DNA of 64,000 bases from Hyaloscypha bicolor E (taxonomy: Eukaryota; Ascomycota; Leotiomycetes; Helotiales; Hyaloscyphaceae), in the NCBI RefSeq assembly GCF_002865645.1, contig NW_020194667.1, positions 496,001-560,000 on the forward strand, given 5' to 3'. Below are positions 61,707 through 64,000 of the stretch, piece by piece; positions within the stretch are counted from its first letter, which is position 1; each line of letters starts with the position of its first letter. The notes beneath the pieces were generated by a model. That model was given only the letters and a program-made list of their open reading frames with translations. It was not told the origin of the DNA and did not search any database. The position numbers and the translations under genes are program-made.

Positions 61707-62689
61707 TGGTCTGGTTTGCATTGGGCAGCGTATGGGCGTTCAAGGGTGGAAGGCGAAGCATCGAATGGGTCTCTACACTTAGCAGAAACCGTAACAAACT
61801 GATAGGGTATGTATGAATATGAAACTTACAGTTGGAGCTTCTGTGCAACTCGACTGACAAGGTTTACTCGCACCTAATTAGATTCTCTAGTTCTTAACGC
61901 GAAAGGCTTGCAGCCTACACACTGAATCAATGCTGCCTGTGCCGATGCTGAGGCTCTTCGAGCGTGGTTGAATTGAATGAAGACTTTAAATTTTGGCAGC
62001 GAAGGTGATTGTGTTAACAGTCTGAGTCAGTGGGTCACAGCTTGGGCTCTCCACTTCAGCAAACAATCTCATTATACCAGGACTTCTAGGAACATTGAAC
62101 GCGATGTCCAACAAAATCTCGGGCGGAAGAAGAGAAGTGAATATATGGTGATAGAAAACAGAAAAGGTGCGGGGAGTTCTTGGCGAGAACTCAAAGTGAA
62201 TCGCTGGAAACGAAGGTTTCTAAGTTATGAAGGTGTGGAGCAATGTAAACAGAGGTGCGATGTGCAACAAAGATTATGATGGCAAAGTAAGTGATGTGAC
62301 TTTGTGTTGTTCTCGGCCTTCTTAATTGACTCGGCTGGGGCTGGGGGGAGGAAGGAGAGACTTCATGATCAACGAGGACGCCGAAGCTGATGCGAAAGCG
62401 ACGTAAGGAAGAGCAAAGTAAATAAACGTACGATTTGCAACAAAACTCCTCTGTCACCTTCTGTGAAAACAACTCGGCACCTCCTCCTTGACAAAAGCCC
62501 TCTCTTGCCGTCCAAACCCTCGATTATTCAACATCAACACAACAACGCAACCACCACGAAGCACTACAACCCCAAACACCTTCGCGACACCTCCCGCACT
62601 CAGGAATAGAGACAAATCAGGTCTTGTTCCCAACAAAGACTTTGAGCAAAAGCCGAAGCAGCCTCCAAAGCCAATTCCTCGCATCCACG
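61707..62689. other. Intergenic, no gene recognised
   Basis: Opposing short frames (for example 61977-62279 plus and 62191-62472 minus) overlap and have no recognisable domain. Several start at non-ATG codons. The Thr/Pro-rich plus frame around 62488-62787 begins at TTG and lacks support. Confidence 0.45.
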
Positions 62690-63190
62690 AAAACCATAGG
62701 CCCCTTTCCCCTCTCCCCAATTCATTCAAAGCTGAACCCCTCCTCCCATATAGTCAAGAACTCCAAGCTCCTGTCACTCCCACCTGAGATCCACCTCATT
62801 ATCAAATATCTTGACCGCTGCTCCTCGACATGCCTAGGATGAACAAGCAAGGTCATGTGCCCGCTTCATTTCAGTTTGCGATGGAAGGGGCCTCTTCACT
62901 CTATCTGCGATGTCTCCCCCACGTGGCGAAGTTGCGACCAAGAGATTCTTGATGAACTCGTTCGGTAAGTGGGTGGAGAGCAGGAAGTTGGAGAACTATT
63001 TTGTGCCGAGCGACGAAGGCCGGAAAGCAGGCTTGAAAATGGTAACGAGTGCTAGGAAGGGAGAGTTGGAAAAGGAGAAAATGAAAAGTGCATTATACAC
63101 TCTGCACATTTATCGGGCCGTGGAAATGGGGCGTGACAAGTGGCTGAGAAGAGGGGAGCGAGGTCGCTGTGGAAACGTTGGGCGGGTATG
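62690..63190 (+). pseudogene. Decayed F-box-like gene
   Basis: One plus frame gives SKLLSLPPEIHLIIKYLDRC then SSTCLG, the start of an F-box domain as found in many fungal proteins. It is then cut by TGA at 62840-62842, where the family continues with Leu-Thr-Ser-Lys; the next codons do read TSK. The frame continues as HFSLRWKGPLHSICDVSPTW and RSCDQEILDELVR and then stops. A different frame (62910-63191) becomes open afterwards. A stop and probably a frameshift mark it as non-functional. Alternatively a short intron removes the TGA. No 5' start is evident. Confidence 0.4.
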
Positions 63191-63558
63191 AGGGGAGGGG
63201 GGTCTGGTTTTATGCATAAGAACGGGATCAGTGTTCGTGTGGCGATCGATGGGAGGTGAGAAGTTGACGTTTGCTGCTGCGGCGGGAGAGGCTTTAGGGG
63301 CTGGTATTGACATAGCCGGACATTTGCATTTCACTTTATTGGAGAAAAGGGGACAGGAAACGGAGTTCGGCGCTGGAGGGGAAGAGACCGAGCTTTGTGA
63401 ATGCCTAAACATCCACGAGACGGAGTCTCGCACAGTACTTCATATTTTCACACATCAACTCGTCAAATCAAATCATTTCAGCAGGTAAAGGAGACGAAAA
63501 GGGCAACCTCTGATTACACAAATCGCTCAATGCCTTCCCCAGCATAACTTTATCCACC
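63191..63558. other. Intergenic, no gene recognised
   Basis: Low-information open frames on both strands only. No RNA gene or repeat seen. Confidence 0.4.
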
Positions 63559-64000
63559 TCACCCATCACTCATCTCAATATCCCTCTCCTCCGCTAACCA
63601 CCCCTTAACCCCAACCCTCGGACTCAACTCCCCCACCACGTGCTTCGCAACTCTAACATTCCACCCCATCTCCGTCAAAATCCCCACAAAGCTCGCCCTC
63701 GGCCCCGCATACTCCCTAACAACCCTATACATCTCCCGCACCATCCTCTCTTCCTCCGCCGTTGGCTCCTTCAGAAAAACCGTAATATCCTTTAACTCAT
63801 CCCTATCTACATCGATATCATCCGGCTTAGCGTCGAGCCCACGTGAGGTATTTGCCTTTTGTAGTTTCAGAGATAGATTGGGGAGGGAAGAAAGGGATTA
63901 TATGACAGAGATGCTGGGATGCAGCCAGCGGGATGGACCGAAGCCTTTGAATTCGTAGTCTTGGAATACTAAGCGCAAATTCCGGAGGTTAGGCAGTTCG
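63559..64000 (-). pseudogene. 3' part of an unidentified gene entering from the right, with an in-frame stop
   Basis: Read leftward from 64000 the minus strand gives ELPNLRNLRLVFQDYEFKGF then GPSRWLHPSISVI, ended by TAA at about 63898-63900. The same frame continues as LSLKLQKANTSRGLDA, then DELKDITVFLKEPTAEEERM and REMYRVVREYAGP, to a stop at 63559-63561. Both parts look like genuine protein; the first resembles the leucine-rich segment of fungal F-box/LRR-type proteins, a weak resemblance. Either the TAA is a nonsense mutation or it falls in a short intron (GT/AG sites are not obvious). The 5' part lies outside the window. Confidence 0.45.

Noticed and set aside
62488..62787. Thr/Pro-rich frame as a gene
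   Set aside because: It starts with TTG, overlaps the F-box-like frame in another phase and has low-complexity composition.

Overview
The window looks like the genome of a filamentous ascomycete (Pezizomycotina). Genes carry short GT-AG introns (47-114 bp), HET-domain and NACHT-type genes are present, and the repeats are mutated in the way expected of repeat-induced point mutation (RIP: C:G to T:A, mostly at CpA/TpG). A Leotiomycete-like host is a guess; I cannot place it more precisely.

The layout is strongly two-speed. GC-balanced islands lie at about 1-5300, 15430-17230, 41300-45900 and 55530-64000. They are separated by very AT-rich blocks at about 5400-15400, 17230-41300 and 45900-55530 that consist of dead, nested transposons. 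By translating through the stops I recognise: Gypsy A (minus, 6725-13232, with a rearranged right end to 15052); a hAT element (minus, from 16761, inserted into a NACHT gene); a 13.1 kb Gypsy (minus, 19948-33081) with 303/304 bp LTRs; Gypsy B (plus, 33082-39519); Gypsy C (minus, 46174-52520); and a pogo/Fot-type DNA transposon (plus, 53483-55525) with TIRs and a TA target duplication. A 303 bp solo LTR (6961-7263) of the 13.1 kb family escaped mutation. All retain readable gag, RT, integrase or transposase, but RIP has turned Cys/His zinc ligands into Tyr, catalytic Asp into Asn, and Trp/Gln codons into stops.

The island genes next to repeats are accessory: an ankyrin-repeat protein, an unrecognised gene with a decayed tail, the 3' half of a NACHT (NLR-like) gene cut by the hAT, an 840-852 aa HET-domain protein, and a truncated F-box-like gene. 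Ankyrin, NACHT and HET modules are typical of fungal heterokaryon-incompatibility repertoires.

The right-hand island (56.3-61.7 kb) is ordinary core genome: TAF11 and FOL2 (GTP cyclohydrolase I) diverge from one 343 bp spacer, and CDC8 (thymidylate kinase) and TAF6 diverge from a 402 bp spacer that carries MCB/E2F-like motifs. Beyond 61.7 kb are an F-box-like remnant and the 3' part of another gene, both with in-frame stops.

The least conventional object is the 13.1 kb Gypsy. Between its integrase and 3' LTR it carries a further sense-strand reading frame of roughly 900 codons that I cannot assign to gag, pol or a known domain.
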